A stretch of 64,000 bases of DNA, taken from Idiomarina zobellii. GTDB taxonomy: Bacteria; Pseudomonadota; Gammaproteobacteria; Enterobacterales; Alteromonadaceae. A program made the position numbers and the translations under genes. Positions within the stretch are counted from its first letter, which is position 1, and every line of letters begins with the position of its first letter. A model generated the notes under the pieces. It was given only the letters and a program-made list of their open reading frames with translations, was not told the DNA's origin and did not search any database. The DNA is taken from the NCBI RefSeq assembly GCF_900100855.1, contig NZ_FNCB01000002.1:62001-126000 (forward strand). The letters run 5' to 3'. Positions 37,190 through 45,846 of this stretch are shown here, piece after piece.

Positions 37190-37977
37190 GTGAACCCTCC
37201 CTGGCTCATTTGTAAAATAATAGGTCCTAAGATGACCAAAAAGTTAACCGGAAAAAAGCAGGTTACTAATGGAAACAAGAGCTTTACCGGTGCTTCCTGA
37301 GCTCTCTTTTCAGCGCTATTAAGCAGTTCCTGACGTAGCTGGTGCGCAAAAAACCTTAAGGGTTTAGTAAGACTGGCTCCCTGCTGATGCCCTTTAACCA
37401 ACATTGTTACCCATTCTTTAATCGGTTTAGCATCACAACCATCAGATAAAGCCTTCATTGAGGCATCAAACCCATTGCCGCGACGTAACCTCTGTACAAC
37501 AGCGTTTATTTCAGAGGCTAAAAGTCTTTCATTGCATGAGTCTGCAACTTTTTCCAACGCAAGAATTAACGGAACTCCAGATGCCATCATCATAGAAATA
37601 AGGTCGCAAAAGTCCGGTAATTCCTTCACTAAGGTTTTATTTCGTTTTAGCCATAACGTTCGTCTTTTGTTGAAGACCATCAATAAAACGAGAGCAAAAA
37701 ATATAAACACCAAAGGCTCTCTATTTGTGATAGAAGTAGCTGCACTTATAGTAGCCAGGAGTAACCACACAAAAAATGATAAGTGTGCTTTATTACCTGC
37801 AAACTTAAGAACCAAATAACGTTCGACAACGACTTTCAGTTTATCCGGTGCTCTTTGCCATAAGTGGTTTATTTCTCTGTCCAGAACAGAACTTAACTGA
37901 AGATAACTCCATAATTTATAAGTACCGAAGAACACCACTGTACTGACAAAAAATATCAATATAAAAAGTAACAACAT
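37186..37977 (-). CDS. tadC: Tad pilus inner-membrane protein TadC
   Basis: A 263-residue T2SS-F-like platform protein. Helices lie at about 2-25, 65-100 and near the C terminus (FPLVTCFFPVNFLVILGP). The cytoplasmic part has the typical DLISMMMASGVPLILALE and LRRGNGFDASMKAL segments. With TadB it forms the inner-membrane platform driven by TadA. Its first base overlaps the last base of tadB. Confidence 0.85.
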   Translation of the reverse strand: MLLLFILIFFVSTVVFFGTYKLWSYLQLSSVLDREINHLWQRAPDKLKVVVERYLVLKFAGNKAHLSFFVWLLLATISAATSITNREPLVFIFFALVLLMVFNKRRTLWLKRNKTLVKELPDFCDLISMMMASGVPLILALEKVADSCNERLLASEINAVVQRLRRGNGFDASMKALSDGCDAKPIKEWVTMLVKGHQQGASLTKPLRFFAHQLRQELLNSAEKRAQEAPVKLLFPLVTCFFPVNFLVILGPIILQMSQGGFT

Positions 37978-38825
37978 TAATCATCATCCGGGTTCATTAT
38001 TTTCTTAACCATCCACCCGCCTAAAATCATCAATAACAAACTGGCAGCGAGCATTCCCATACCAATAAACGACTCAGTAAAAACAGCAGTGTGATTAGGC
38101 TTTATCCACCCTAATAAAAAATACAAACCAGCTGGCATTAACACGAGTATCTTCGCCTGCATTCTTGCTTGTGACGTTAATGTCAGTTGCCGCTCTTTTA
38201 TATGTTGTTGCTGTTGAATATTTTCCGCCAGCCTCAGGAATATATCGGATTGCTGTCCGCCACTTTTCAGCCCCAGCTTTAATGCTTGAGCAACCAGTTT
38301 GACGGAAAAGATCGGGACCCGGCGTTGCCAGTCATCAAGACACTCTATGAAAGGCCGCCCAACTTTTTCCTGACGAAGCATTTCATCAACTTCTTGCCCA
38401 AGCGGAGGTTGCATACTGCCTTTAAAGCTTTTAAAAGCAGTGCTGACACTGGCACCGCTGCGGATTTGGTTGCTCAAGCTAATGAGCATACCGGGCAATT
38501 GTTTCTCTAACTTCTCGAACCGTTTCTTTTTAAGAAAGCGATACATGAAAGGCGGTGCAATTAACGTAAGAACAAAACTACAAATAGCCCACAAAACCGG
38601 GGAAGTAAGCCAAACAATAACTGGCAGAATAACTAACAATAGCAAGTAACCACGAACCAGCCAGCTAACCGGAAGGTTAAGAAAAAAGTCTTCCAGAGAG
38701 CGAACGGTTGATAGCTTTAACTTGTTCTCGAACTCCTGATACTTGTCTGGTGTCGCATGTGAAAATAGCCAAAACCAACAAGATACAGTCAGAGTAATAA
38801 GCAGTACTAAAAAGACGATATACAT
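37977..38825 (-). CDS. tadB: Tad pilus inner-membrane protein TadB
   Basis: A 282-residue T2SS-F-like platform protein. It has an N-terminal helix, a pair of helices at about 60-95, the cytoplasmic segment LPGMLISLSNQIRSGASVSTAFK, and two C-terminal helices. It pairs with TadC. It overlaps the TadA gene by 19 bases, which suggests translational coupling. Confidence 0.87.
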   Translation of the reverse strand: MYIVFLVLLITLTVSCWFWLFSHATPDKYQEFENKLKLSTVRSLEDFFLNLPVSWLVRGYLLLLVILPVIVWLTSPVLWAICSFVLTLIAPPFMYRFLKKKRFEKLEKQLPGMLISLSNQIRSGASVSTAFKSFKGSMQPPLGQEVDEMLRQEKVGRPFIECLDDWQRRVPIFSVKLVAQALKLGLKSGGQQSDIFLRLAENIQQQQHIKERQLTLTSQARMQAKILVLMPAGLYFLLGWIKPNHTAVFTESFIGMGMLAASLLLMILGGWMVKKIMNPDDD

Positions 38826-40030
38826 GATTCATCACCCATCAGGGTTTTAAACAGGCTTTCTCGAATATCATCCGACTGCTGCTCTGCAAAGCGACACAAC
38901 GTTTGATTACTGGTCAAGGAATGTTCTGCGCTTTCCCGACTAAACAACGGCGACATTTGTAAAACGTCGTCATCAATACCCGTGAGCTCATCAATGCTTA
39001 CAACTAACCGTCGTCCATCGGGTGCTCGGGCAATTTGCACGATAATATCTACAGCACTTGATATTTGTTGCCTCAAAGCGCTGACTGGTAGCTCTATTCC
39101 ACCCATTAAAACCATAACTTCCAGCCGTCTGAGCGCATCACGGGCACTATTTGCATGAACTGTGGAAAGAGAGCCAGCATGACCGGTATTCATTGCCTGT
39201 AACATATCCAAGGCTTCTGCACCTCGACACTCACCTACCACTAATCTATCTGGCCTCATTCGCAAAGCGTTGATCACCAATTCTCGAATACCCACATCGC
39301 CGGTGCCTTCCTGGTTCTTAGGGCGAGACTCCAGGCCAATTAAATTGTCATGATTTAACTGTAGCTCCGCAGCATCCTCAATGGTTAAGACGCGCTCCCC
39401 TTCAGGAATTTCGTGCGACAGAATATTGAGCAACGTCGTTTTACCAGTTCCCGTGCCCCCGGACACTATAATGTTTTGCCTGCAACGTACCGCCAGCTTT
39501 AAGAAGTCAGCCGCTTGCTGAGTCAAAGAGCCGCTGTTTACCAAATCGTTAATTCCTAATGACTGTTTAGAAAATTTCCGAACAGTAAGACAAGCACCTT
39601 TTGTCGCCAGGGGCGATATAACAGCATTAACACGAGAGCCATCAGGCAAACGGGCATCGACCATAGGAGAAGCATCATCAATATGTCGGCCTAACGGCAA
39701 AACAATGCGATCAATTGCTCTTCTTAGTGCATCTTCTGAGGTAAATACCTCAACCGCTTTTTGTAATTTACCGCTGCGTTCGACAAAGATTTTATCGTAA
39801 CGGTTGACCATTATTTCACTGACGGAATCATCGGCTAAAAGCCTTTCTATAGGCCCTAAACCAATAACTTCAGCAATAGCGTCTTCAATGACTCTGGGGT
39901 CGAAGTCAGAGACTTCTTGTAGAAAGCGACGCGCATACTCACGCAGCCCTGTTTCGTCCAATGCTTCAATTTGACTGTCGCGAACATCAAGACGGTTTCG
40001 CAGAGTTTCAATGGCTTGTTGTATTTTCAT
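38807..40030 (-). CDS. tadA: Tad pilus assembly ATPase TadA/CpaF
   Basis: A 407-residue secretion ATPase. Walker A is GGTGTGKT at 191-198, Walker B is in RLVVGECRG, and the histidine box is in [16 protein letters not shown]. The N-terminal domain (about 1-170) includes [17 protein letters not shown], typical of CpaF. It powers assembly and perhaps retraction of Flp pili. It overlaps the secretin gene by 23 bases and tadB by 19 bases. Confidence 0.95.
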   Translation of the reverse strand: MKIQQAIETLRNRLDVRDSQIEALDETGLREYARRFLQEVSDFDPRVIEDAIAEVIGLGPIERLLADDSVSEIMVNRYDKIFVERSGKLQKAVEVFTSEDALRRAIDRIVLPLGRHIDDASPMVDARLPDGSRVNAVISPLATKGACLTVRKFSKQSLGINDLVNSGSLTQQAADFLKLAVRCRQNIIVSGGTGTGKTTLLNILSHEIPEGERVLTIEDAAELQLNHDNLIGLESRPKNQEGTGDVGIRELVINALRMRPDRLVVGECRGAEALDMLQAMNTGHAGSLSTVHANSARDALRRLEVMVLMGGIELPVSALRQQISSAVDIIVQIARAPDGRRLVVSIDELTGIDDDVLQMSPLFSRESAEHSLTSNQTLCRFAEQQSDDIRESLFKTLMGDESCISSF

Positions 40031-41237
40031 GAACCAGCTCCCTTAGTTGTAATACTGACTCGTCCTTGAACCAGTTATTTCTTTCTTCCCGTTTTTGCTC
40101 TTTATCTAAACGTCGTTTGTCAGCCGATGACATTTTTTCAGCAGTAACCATAACCACAAGCTCTGTTGTTTGCTCCCGGTGTTGCTGACTCCCGAATACT
40201 CGATTCAACCCCGGAAGCTCTCCTAAACCCGGCATTTCATCCGACTGGTTAGATTTATCCACGTTTAATAAGCCAGACAGAACCATAGTGTCGCCGTCTT
40301 CAGAGAGAAACACAGATTCAGTGCGTCTGGTCAAAATACCGGGTACTCCCGCCACAGAAACCGCAGGATCAATATTACTCAGTTCGGCACTTAACTTTGT
40401 TTTAATGCGCCCATCCTTTAAAACAACAGGTTCAACTATGAGTCGAATGCCATACTCACGGAAAGTCACATCTTGCATACCCTGGGCAACAACTTGAGGA
40501 ATGGGAAGCTCACCGCCGGCCAAAAAACTGGCTTTCTCGCCACTCTGAGTAGAGAGCGTTGGGTTGGCCAAAAGTTTCGCTAAACCATGGCGTTTCATAA
40601 ACATAAGCTGGGATGCGATATCAAGCTCCCAATCAAATAAACCAGAAACTGCGCTTGATATAGATGGCCCCTCTGATGCTCCTTGCCAGCGAATGCCAAT
40701 ATCTTCCAAAGCTTGTCGCTTTGTTTCGAGTATATTTACTCGCAACGTCAGCATCGGCTCTTCACTCTCTTGCATCGAGGTCAAGTTCATTATATTCGAC
40801 TCCCCCTGAGCTAACGCCTTAATGAGATTATAGGCTTTGGAAGAAACCGAACCTGAAAGGACCATAAGACCATTGCGCTCTTCTAAATGAAGCCCATTCT
40901 CAACCGCAGACAATGCTTTAATTCGCTCTTTCAATACCCCTTTATTCGAGGGGGCGACAGTTACTAAAATCTTTTTGCTTTTGTCACCATGCTTAAGCCA
41001 GACATCTGTACTGCCTACACTCACCGCTTTAAGAATAATTTGCTCATTACTGAGGAGCTTCGCTTTTATGATATTTTCGTCGCTAACGAGCACGTTAGTC
41101 CCTGGCGAAATATTAATTGAAGTCGAACCACCAAGCTCAATAACGTGGTTATCAATATTATTAGCTAGAACATTAAAAGCCGATAAAACTAAAAACAGAC
41201 AAGTTAGCGCTCGTGTGTACTTTAATATGCCGTCCAT
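40008..41237 (-). CDS. rcpA: Tad pilus secretin RcpA/CpaC
   Basis: A 409-residue outer-membrane secretin. After a signal peptide (ending NVLA) come the pilus-secretin N domain (about 25-95, with GGSTSINIS), a BON-like segment, and the secretin domain with ANPTLSTQSGEKASFLAGGELPIP and MPGLGELPGLNRVF. The C-terminal 30 residues are charged. I start it at ATG 41237, with AAGGTGA upstream and the signal peptide next; an ATG at 41273 would put a charged stretch before it. It overlaps the cpaB end by 16 bases. Confidence 0.88.
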   Translation of the reverse strand: MDGILKYTRALTCLFLVLSAFNVLANNIDNHVIELGGSTSINISPGTNVLVSDENIIKAKLLSNEQIILKAVSVGSTDVWLKHGDKSKKILVTVAPSNKGVLKERIKALSAVENGLHLEERNGLMVLSGSVSSKAYNLIKALAQGESNIMNLTSMQESEEPMLTLRVNILETKRQALEDIGIRWQGASEGPSISSAVSGLFDWELDIASQLMFMKRHGLAKLLANPTLSTQSGEKASFLAGGELPIPQVVAQGMQDVTFREYGIRLIVEPVVLKDGRIKTKLSAELSNIDPAVSVAGVPGILTRRTESVFLSEDGDTMVLSGLLNVDKSNQSDEMPGLGELPGLNRVFGSQQHREQTTELVVMVTAEKMSSADKRRLDKEQKREERNNWFKDESVLQLRELVHENTTSH

Positions 41238-41929
41238 GACATCACCTTTGAAGTTAAACTTTCCGTGTTCCAAACATCTTCTCTCGAACTCGACGAACTT
41301 CTTGCCCAGACCAGCATTCCACTGCCCATAGCCCGGGTAAATTCGTCAACATCGTCTGGCTTGATAAGTAAAGTCAACGCGTAGCTTCCATAGCCATCGT
41401 TAAGCCCATGAATATCGAACACCTCAATATTCTCGAACGACTCGGTCGCGATACCGCTTTCAAAGTGTTCACCCACAAATGCGATATCAACAACATCTCC
41501 AGGCTTCAATAAAGCATTGTGAAGCCCCAGGTTATCGGTGCTAACTGTAATTGCATAATGCCCATCGGGCAGCTGACGCGACAAACCGGTATTTTGCTGG
41601 TTTAATAAACCTCGCTTTGATACAGGCTCTCCTTTACTTCCATCTACTCTAAGTTCCTGACCAATAATGAGACCGGCTTCGTTCTGTAAGAACCAATTAT
41701 GATTAATTAGATGGCTAGGATATTGCCGAACCAACAAATCTTTTGCCGATACAATTGTTCCTGCAGTTAAATCGTTAGCGAAAACCACAACAGAGTGAGT
41801 ATCAGCTGATGCTTGCTCCACACGGCGTTGAGTTTCCGTGTTGAGGTATTCATTAATCATGAAAACAGTAATTAAAGAAATAATTAAACTAAAAATGACT
41901 GCAAATATCCCTTTTGCTTTTTTACTCAC
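41222..41929 (-). CDS. cpaB: Flp pilus assembly protein CpaB/RcpC
   Basis: A 235-residue protein with one N-terminal helix (about 7-27) and a SAF-like domain (VFANDLTAGTIVSAKDLLVRQYP, about 49-72) followed by the RcpC/CpaB beta domain (LKPGDVVDIAFV). It is thought to act in the periplasm with the secretin. The length is short for the family but the domains look complete. It overlaps the mini-pseudopilin gene by four bases. Confidence 0.85.
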   Translation of the reverse strand: MSKKAKGIFAVIFSLIISLITVFMINEYLNTETQRRVEQASADTHSVVVFANDLTAGTIVSAKDLLVRQYPSHLINHNWFLQNEAGLIIGQELRVDGSKGEPVSKRGLLNQQNTGLSRQLPDGHYAITVSTDNLGLHNALLKPGDVVDIAFVGEHFESGIATESFENIEVFDIHGLNDGYGSYALTLLIKPDDVDEFTRAMGSGMLVWARSSSSSREDVWNTESLTSKVMSWTAY

Positions 41930-42117
41930 GAACCCCCTCCTGGAATGAGCACTAAATGACGCCAGATAAAATCGTAAAACTCCCTGACTCTATTCCCTGT
42001 CTCTATTAAATAATCAATAACTGACCAGTTATCTTCTACAACAACCAGCGCTAACATGACGAGTATCGAAAGAAGCATCCATTCAACCGATGCCTGTCCG
42101 CGTTGATACGCAGTCAT
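41926..42117 (-). CDS. Mini pseudopilin, TadE-like N terminus only
   Basis: A 63-residue protein. RGQASVEWMLLSILVMLALVV shows the type IVb prepilin pattern: cleavage after Gly with Glu at +5 of the mature protein, then a hydrophobic helix. About 30 further residues end in PGGGS. TadE and TadF proteins normally have a periplasmic domain of 100 residues or more, which is missing here, so this may be a second minor pilin or a reduced TadE. It overlaps both neighbours by four bases, which argues that it is a real gene. Confidence 0.7.
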   Translation of the reverse strand: MTAYQRGQASVEWMLLSILVMLALVVVEDNWSVIDYLIETGNRVREFYDFIWRHLVLIPGGGS

Positions 42118-42620
42118 ATCACATGAACCATAACGACATATTCGCCTTGCTGAGAAAATACCAACCGACCTAAGCCGTCCTTAAACTCCCACAGATCATT
42201 CGGCATCTCTATGGAGCGAAAAGAACGTATCTTCTGGCTGTATTTAAGTTTTAAGATCTTTTGCACATCACCCAGACTGTAGTGCGATACATAAACCCAA
42301 ACTTCCTTGCCATTTTGTTCGGTCTGCGACAACACGAAAAATGGGCCAACTAACTTAGCCCCTTCAATATCCGTAGTAATAATTTTACTAAGAACCCATG
42401 TGTCATCTGTTCCTTTAAAAAAGGTCCAGTTTTTATTCTCAATTTGGCATAACCAAAAATCGAACTTATTGCGGTCGCAATATGGATAAAAGTCTTTTAG
42501 AAGTTCCCAGTCTGGTATTTTCGGATTTTGTAAAAAGTAGGCTTTCGCACCGGTATTATTTGCTACTGGCATTTGCGTCCACTGCCACTGATCAAACCCT
42601 GTTGGAATATCAGCAATCAT
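42114..42620 (-). CDS. Unknown protein with one copy of the Tad-linked CX9C domain
   Basis: A 168-residue protein that I do not recognise. It is homologous along its whole length to both halves of the next upstream gene product. Shared features are FDQWQWTQ at the start, PDWELLKDFYPYC, a second cysteine nine residues later (C-x9-C with Trp two before it), WTFFKG, GP near the middle, and LGRLVFSQQGEYVVMVH at the end. No signal peptide or membrane helix is seen, so it is probably cytoplasmic. It overlaps the mini-pseudopilin gene by four bases. Confidence 0.75.
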   Translation of the reverse strand: MIADIPTGFDQWQWTQMPVANNTGAKAYFLQNPKIPDWELLKDFYPYCDRNKFDFWLCQIENKNWTFFKGTDDTWVLSKIITTDIEGAKLVGPFFVLSQTEQNGKEVWVYVSHYSLGDVQKILKLKYSQKIRSFRSIEMPNDLWEFKDGLGRLVFSQQGEYVVMVHVI

Positions 42621-42621
42621 A

Positions 42622-42643
42622 AGTTCCCTCTTAGTTCCCTCTT
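42622..42643. repeat. Tandem 11-bp repeat holding the ribosome binding site
   Basis: AGTTCCCTCTT occurs twice in direct succession (42622-42632 and 42633-42643). On the minus strand this is AAGAGGGAACT twice, the second copy supplying the purine-rich site just before the ATG of the CX9C-domain gene. Confidence 0.7.
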
Positions 42644-42669
42644 AGTTTGCTCGTTATTTTATCGCTAAG

Positions 42670-43737
42670 TTAATTCGCTGTTTTTGGAACGCTATGAACA
42701 ACTACCACAAACTTTCCAGCTGGGGTAAAAGTTACTCTTCCCAAGTTATTCCGCAAATTCCACACATCGTTATCTACTTTAAAAGATTCGAAAGACTCAA
42801 TTTTTTGATTATTCACAAAAAGCAGTCCTTGTTGAGAAAGCTCCATATCTCCAGGGGATAAGTACACTCGGATATCTTCTTTTTCATTCGATTCTTGGTA
42901 TATCCTCATGTTCGGCATTTCTACTACGTCAGGCCCTATATAGTCGTTATTAGCAACTAACACCCACTGACCATTTTTTCCTTCGTAGAAAGTCCACTCC
43001 ACACCGTCGATGTCGCAAATCCAAGGAACAACATCACCACCTACACACCATGGATAGTCTTTTCTAATTTCTTCCCAATCTGGATATTGAGGATTATCTA
43101 GGTGGTACCCCATTATTTCTTCGTGAGCACTTATCGATTTTTGAGACCATGACCAGTCATCAAAAAAGGACGGCCGCTTGTCTCTTTTAACGTCTGTTTG
43201 TTCATCACGAAGGTTCTCAGAGTAAACTGTTGAATCAGCTGACACGGCATGCGTAACAATTACTAACTCGCCTTGCTGCGAGAAGGTAAGCTTGCCCAAA
43301 TCACCTTTAAGCAACCAAATATCTTCCTCTGTTTCAGATGATTTGACAGACTCGACATTTTTACCGTGCTCAAAGCGCATAAACGATTTAGTGCCTTGCA
43401 TATTAAAAAGGGAGTAATAGGCCCATACTTTCTCATCGTCACGCTCCACAAAGTGCAGCGGCATCATTGGCCCTTCTATAGAGTTTTCTTTGAAAACTAA
43501 TGGCACTGAAGCCAATATCCAGCGTCCCTCAGTCGGCTCGAATAATGTCAGATGGGAATCTTCTTGAAGGCACATCCACATGGAAGTTTCTGCACCTATG
43601 CAGCCAGGATATTCTGCCTCAATTTTATCCCAGTTAGGTTCACTTGGAGCCTCAAGATGGTAAGCAACTATACTTTCAAGGGAACTGATTGACTGTTGGC
43701 TCCACGACCAATCATCAAATACATCTGGTAAATCCAT
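42670..43737 (-). CDS. Unknown protein with two copies of the Tad-linked CX9C domain
   Basis: A 355-residue protein made of two related halves (about 1-165 and 190-352) joined by a charged linker. Each half begins DDWSWSQ, continues with a YHL-x2-P-x2-P-[ND]W segment, has YPGCIG or YPWCVG followed nine residues later by the second Cys (CX9C), and ends in LG-[KR]-[LV]-TF and a V-V-x-H-[AS]-V stretch. The same unit makes up the whole downstream gene product. No signal peptide is seen. I do not know the family. Position between the TadE-like gene and the mini-pseudopilin ties it to the pilus system. Confidence 0.75.
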   Translation of the reverse strand: MDLPDVFDDWSWSQQSISSLESIVAYHLEAPSEPNWDKIEAEYPGCIGAETSMWMCLQEDSHLTLFEPTEGRWILASVPLVFKENSIEGPMMPLHFVERDDEKVWAYYSLFNMQGTKSFMRFEHGKNVESVKSSETEEDIWLLKGDLGKLTFSQQGELVIVTHAVSADSTVYSENLRDEQTDVKRDKRPSFFDDWSWSQKSISAHEEIMGYHLDNPQYPDWEEIRKDYPWCVGGDVVPWICDIDGVEWTFYEGKNGQWVLVANNDYIGPDVVEMPNMRIYQESNEKEDIRVYLSPGDMELSQQGLLFVNNQKIESFESFKVDNDVWNLRNNLGRVTFTPAGKFVVVVHSVPKTAN

Positions 43738-43739
43738 AA

Positions 43740-44285
43740 CTACCTCTCTCTTATCGAGCTTTCCGGAACCACATCTGGATCGATGTGACCAAATATTAAC
43801 GAGTCAGACTCTAACTCTTTTGCTAAAAAGGCTCTTCCAAGACCGTCTTGAATTGTTTCCATAACCTCTCCAGAAAGTACGTTGTTAATTACTAGTGAAG
43901 CAGGACGCTTTACTAGGCCATCTCGATGTTTAGGCTCCCAACTATCAGTCAGTCGAACCATCCCGAACTTCGGAATATAGTTTGTCTTTGTCATTCTTAA
44001 GTTTGTACCTTCTAGTTCAACTGGAACTAAGTCATCAATAAGTCCAATAACACTGCCCAAATAGTTGTTTAGTCGATAGTTCCCGCTTACTTGAGTTTTT
44101 TCACGATCTCTAACTTTCTCCCACACAACCTGCCTGGATAGTTTTAACAACTTCTCACTGTCTTCTGATGCTGGAACTAATAAACCACTAAGCGATCCTA
44201 AAATAACGACAAGTAAACTAAGAGCCACTAAGCATTCTGTAGCACTTTGGCCAAATACATATCTAGATAAACTCTTGTCCACCAA
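43740..44285 (-). CDS. TadE/pseudopilin-like protein
   Basis: A 181-residue protein. The N terminus VFGQSATECLVALSLLVVILG has the prepilin-peptidase pattern (Gly, then Glu at +5, then a hydrophobic helix), and the remaining 140 residues form a periplasmic domain. This is the layout of the TadE/TadF minor pseudopilins. Its start overlaps the TadG-like gene by 23 bases, and it is two bases before the CX9C-domain gene. Confidence 0.7.
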   Translation of the reverse strand: MVDKSLSRYVFGQSATECLVALSLLVVILGSLSGLLVPASEDSEKLLKLSRQVVWEKVRDREKTQVSGNYRLNNYLGSVIGLIDDLVPVELEGTNLRMTKTNYIPKFGMVRLTDSWEPKHRDGLVKRPASLVINNVLSGEVMETIQDGLGRAFLAKELESDSLIFGHIDPDVVPESSIRER

Positions 44286-45477
44286 ACACCGCCTTATCTA
44301 TGCTACTCAGAGGCTTCAAGCTAGCTTCCCAAAGTGAGTTAAATAAGTTATCCATTTCGACTCTTGAGTCGGAGCGAGGAAATATATGCTTAGGCCTAGT
44401 GAATTTGGTCATCGCCTTGGCATAAGCAGTTTGCTCTCCGTTATCGATTTTCACTATCACCGAATCCATGCTAGAAACTAGTAAATTATTTAACCTCATG
44501 TAGCCAAAACTATCCTGCTCCACGTTAAGAGATCCCATTTGAGAGAGCCCAAAACTGGAGGACATAGAGTTAACCGAAAAAGCTCCGCCATAATTTGACC
44601 GACGGTATCTGCGCTGATCTTGGGCTTTTGCTCCCCACCCCATAGGAAGCGTTTCACGGAAGCCACCAATTAACCACCGTCTCGTATGAAGCGACACCGA
44701 ATCAAGTCCATGCCAATCCCAACCACCGTTATTATTTCTGGTTACTTCTGTTCCACCGCTTTTAGCTACTTTAAAGCTATATAAATCGACCCAGTCATAA
44801 CTTCTGGTTAGGCTAAAAGGGTCTAAGCTTTTTATAGTCAGGCGTTCAAGGAACTGAGAGTTTTCTTCATTTTCAGTAGACTTATAGTCTGCTTTTAACG
44901 ACCACAAACTGGGAAAGGGTAGAACTCCTCCACCATGGAAAGCATTCCAATTTAATTCTTCGGAGTGCTCTGAAACCACATCATTTATCAGTAAAGGTAG
45001 CTGTATAACAAAATTTGCATCCAGTGCTCTTTGGGCAAACGATATACCCCGAATGACAAAGGTTTGAAACGCAACCAACCGACTAGCCACTTCCGCAAAG
45101 CTCTCCTCAATGCGTTCAACAATCATCGATATAGCTCGGGTTATTTGAGCTACGTAAGGAATAAACGAGGTAATGGTTTCAAGGTTTTCTGCAGTGCGTT
45201 CCAGCATGGCCAAATAACTTGCCAGGCCAACCCACTGGGCAATTGCAACTTGGTTGCCAATAAGCGCTCGGTTTGTCAGGGCCATGAAATTCATCTGTCG
45301 CGACATGGCTACTGCGGCACTATATGCAGCGTTGTCGGCGACACTTTGCAGATAAAACTGTTGGCGTGCGTGTTTGCCCATATCGGTCACAGCAAACAGT
45401 AAACTTGCGACCAAGAGCAAAACGCCGGTCATCATGACCAACGTTTGCCCTGTTTGCTTCTTTCGAAAGCCCAACAT
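44263..45477 (-). CDS. TadG-like pilus assembly protein
   Basis: A 404-residue protein. KKQTGQTLVMMTGVLLLVASLLFAV is the N-terminal membrane segment, followed by QFYLQSVADNAAYSAAVAMSRQ, the conserved start of TadG-type (DUF2134/Tad-like) proteins. The prepilin-like Glu at +5 is absent, so it is probably not processed like a pilin. The large periplasmic part lacks a recognisable von Willebrand domain. I start it at ATG 45477, one base after the Flp stop; an in-frame start at 45510 would lie inside the pilin gene. Confidence 0.75.
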   Translation of the reverse strand: MLGFRKKQTGQTLVMMTGVLLLVASLLFAVTDMGKHARQQFYLQSVADNAAYSAAVAMSRQMNFMALTNRALIGNQVAIAQWVGLASYLAMLERTAENLETITSFIPYVAQITRAISMIVERIEESFAEVASRLVAFQTFVIRGISFAQRALDANFVIQLPLLINDVVSEHSEELNWNAFHGGGVLPFPSLWSLKADYKSTENEENSQFLERLTIKSLDPFSLTRSYDWVDLYSFKVAKSGGTEVTRNNNGGWDWHGLDSVSLHTRRWLIGGFRETLPMGWGAKAQDQRRYRRSNYGGAFSVNSMSSSFGLSQMGSLNVEQDSFGYMRLNNLLVSSMDSVIVKIDNGEQTAYAKAMTKFTRPKHIFPRSDSRVEMDNLFNSLWEASLKPLSSIDKAVFGGQEFI

Positions 45478-45478
45478 T

Positions 45479-45754
45479 TTAGTTGTCGCCCTGTTCGGTC
45501 GCCTCGTCATAATTGCCGAGGTTTACATCAGTGTTAGCAACGGTACCTGCACGGCGGGATGACTGTCTGGCTCTGTTGAGTTGTTGACTAGATGACTGTC
45601 CTGTCATTTCCTGAGCCAGGCCAGCAACTTGGTTACGTATGGCTTTGCCGAACAGTGAGTAGACGCCAATTGCAGCAACAGCAATAAGCGCAACAATGAT
45701 GATGTATTCGGTCATTCCCTGACCGCGACTGCGTGAAATGAATTTCCGTTTCAT
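45479..45754 (-). CDS. flp: Flp/type IVb major pilin
   Basis: A 91-residue prepilin. The basic leader KRKFISRSRG is cut before QGMTEYIIIVALIAVAAIG, giving Glu at +5 followed by Tyr as in Flp pilins. After the 20-residue helix there is a longer hydrophilic tail, rich in Gln, Ser, Arg and Asn, than in typical Flp pilins. I start it at ATG 45754 with AGGAGG four bases upstream; a TTG at 45769 in frame includes that site. It is the first gene of the Tad locus; the 92 bases upstream must hold the promoter, where TATACT (minus strand, 45806-45801) is a possible -10 box. Confidence 0.85.
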   Translation of the reverse strand: MKRKFISRSRGQGMTEYIIIVALIAVAAIGVYSLFGKAIRNQVAGLAQEMTGQSSSQQLNRARQSSRRAGTVANTDVNLGNYDEATEQGDN

Positions 45755-45846
45755 AAAACCTCCTGTCAAAATTTGCCTTGCTTGGCGAGTTAGGACAGGA
45801 AGTATAGATCGACTTTCAGAGGGTCAGAGCACAAGTAGTCAATGTC

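Noticed and set aside
45755-45846. Sigma-54 promoter for the Tad locus
   Set aside because: No GG-n10-GC pair with suitable flanks was found; only a possible -10 box is present.
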